64,000 bases of DNA from Astatotilapia calliptera (lineage: Eukaryota > Chordata > Actinopteri > Cichliformes > Cichlidae), in NCBI RefSeq assembly GCF_900246225.1, contig NC_039308.1, positions 33,652,256-33,716,255 on the forward strand. Direction: 5' to 3'. Every line of letters starts with the position of its first letter. Position 1 is the first letter of the stretch. A model generated the notes under the pieces. The model searched no databases, was not told the origin of the DNA, and worked only from the letters and a program-made list of their open reading frames with translations. Both the position numbers and the translations under genes were made by a program. This document shows, in pieces, positions 62,501 through 64,000 of the stretch.

Positions 62501-63257
62501 ACGTGTGAATATTAGTAATAGTCATAAGTTGTTGTATAATTCCAGCCAGGCTGTATGTAGCCATTCATAGCAGTGCTCTCTGTTGTTAATATAAAAGTGC
62601 AAGAAATAGATATGCATTGAAATCCATCTTTATGAAATGTGCTTCATCTTAATAATGCCATTTCACTGGACCTTTAATTTGTTTCTCTTGACAAGTTTTT
62701 TGTGCAGAAGCAGTGACTGTGAAAACAAGCATAGAGGAAGAAAAATAGAAGATGGTGGTAGGGGAGACAAAGGCAGAGGGGTAGACACAGGTAAAGCACC
62801 ACCTGAGGAGAGCAGAGCAGATTGAATCCACTCAGATCTTTAGCTTTTCTGAGACTCTCTCAGCAGAGTCCAGGGTCCCGCCATGTGCACCGAATCACGA
62901 CCTAATCTCACGTCTGCCGCCTCTTCACCCATGCTGCTCGGCCTCTCGATGTGCATGTGTTTGATGGCTCTCGACTCTGAAGTGCGTTTGTTGATATGTT
63001 GATATCGTTTCTGCCCGAGTCAACACCTGCGGCGAGTAATGGCGACATAACAAGCCCGATCTGATCAGAGGTACATGCATGTTTGCACACGTGTGTTTAA
63101 TGATCTTGTGTGTGATCAGCCTCTGGCTCAGAGATAAGAAGGCAAACAGCCCACAGGAAGTCACTCCGCACACCCAGCCGGAGACAGACTCCTGTTCAAG
63201 CGCAAGTGTCAGATTCTCGGCGTGAATGCATCGTGTTTGGACCATGGGCGGTTTTGT
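59570..63257 (+). other. efna5: efna5 intron 1, distal part
   Basis: This is noncoding sequence with A-rich patches (59941-59965) and no recognised exon, RNA gene or confident transposon. The open frame at 60260-60676 on the minus strand is 138 codons long but has no domain features and is treated as chance. Confidence 0.45.
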
Positions 63258-63410
63258 TTCAATTCAATTCAATTCAATTTTATTTATATAGCGCCAAATC
63301 ACAACATAAGTCGCCTCAAGGCGCTTCATAGATACAGAGAAAAACCCAACAATCATATGACCCCCTATGAGCAAGCACTTTGGCAACAGTGGGAAGGAAA
63401 AACTCCCTGT
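63258..63410 (+). repeat. Abundant teleost dispersed repeat
   Basis: It begins with four AATTC-type pentamer copies (TTCAATTCAATTCAATTCAA), then TTTATTTATATAGCGCCAAA, GTCGCCTCAAGGCGCTTC, CAGAGAAAAACCCAACAATC, ATGAGCAAGCACTTTGGCAA and GGAAGGAAAAACTCCC. It is the same family as 19942-20145 (inverted there). This copy lacks the usual TTGTAAGGTAGAC segment after GGCGCTT and stops before the AGGAAGAAACCTCCGGCAGA part. Confidence 0.85.
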
Positions 63411-64000
63411 TGATGTCATATTTCTTTGTATGACCATTAGTCAATCTGCACAGATGCTGCTGTTAATGTGAAACACGTTCAGATAGAACGACGAGCACAA
63501 TTTTGTTACTTTTAGTCGAGATTTGTGTCGCCCAGTTTGTAGAGAATTTATTCTTTTCTTCTGCACTGTCTTCACGATATCTGGCTCCTATTGGGGATTG
63601 AAGACATCTACGGGCACTTTTGTTCACACTGTATTTTGTGCTGATTTTTCATGTGGTTGTGTAGTGTAAATTTTGTGGCATGTCCCTGCAGTAGTGCAGC
63701 TGTGTTAAAAGCTTGCTGGCATGTACGTTTCCTCTTACCCCTGAATCCAAAGAAGTTCTTCGCAGCAAGGCGTCAGAACGGGATGTGGATGAGGTAAACG
63801 AGGCACACGGTTTTTTTGTTTGTTTTGGAACTCTTTTACCTTTTCACACCAGCTGGGATAATTTGCTTGACTAGGGAGAAATTATTGGACTCATCCCAGC
63901 CTATGTGGCGATACCTTCTATAAACCAGGATGAGCATGTTGGGGCGAAACAGAAGAAGAAATCATCATTTTAGGGGTCACCATCTGATCATCTGAGGCCA
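63411..64000 (+). other. efna5: efna5 intron 1, window end
   Basis: No features are recognised. The intron continues past the window. Confidence 0.5.

Noticed and set aside
1..64000. CRISPR arrays, operons, phage or plasmid features, defence systems
   Set aside because: Nothing of the kind is present. The repeats are eukaryotic microsatellites and transposons, and the one gene is a vertebrate split gene.

Overview
The window is teleost fish nuclear DNA, probably from a percomorph and possibly a cichlid. The evidence is one vertebrate-type split gene with a CpG-rich promoter, fish-type LINE, SINE, Tc1 and hAT debris, and several microsatellites. I see no prokaryotic-style operon, CRISPR array, phage, plasmid or bona fide tRNA/rRNA gene. 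Nearly all open reading frames in the window are chance frames in noncoding DNA or fragments of transposable elements.

The only host gene I can support is the first coding exon of ephrin-A5 (efna5 type; a and b paralogues cannot be told apart here) on the + strand at 33921-34045. It encodes the signal peptide and the start of the receptor-binding domain and ends at a strong donor (GTAAGT). A CpG-rich leader and promoter region precedes it at about 32560-33920, with four short upstream ORFs. Everything from 34046 to the end is intron 1. No exon 2 is present, so this intron is longer than 29.9 kb, in keeping with the very long first intron of EFNA5 in other vertebrates.

Positions 1 to about 32500 are upstream intergenic DNA rich in transposon relics: a hAT-like end (928-1560), the 3' end of an L2/Rex1-like LINE (1620-2145), an inverted-repeat-bounded unit (3064-4218), an RTE-like LINE carboxy terminus (about 5601-6030, minus), a SINE inside an older repeat (10840-11570), a Tc1-like relic (14824-15270), a tRNA-SINE (25391-25652) and a three-level nested transposon (27817-30114). 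In that nest an 8-bp target duplication marks the exact hAT insertion point.

The intronic half (34046-64000) is poorer in recognisable repeats. It carries an internally deleted Tc1 relic (52729-53507, minus), a mariner-type MITE (55481-55813), microsatellites, long G runs and one abundant teleost dispersed repeat (63258-63410).

I found no convincing new biological system. The items most worth a second look are the nested transposon, a 24-bp-stem hairpin at 11311-11381, the stack of upstream ORFs in the efna5 leader, and several other perfect or near-perfect hairpins. Repeat family names come from recognising consensus sequences, not from a database search.
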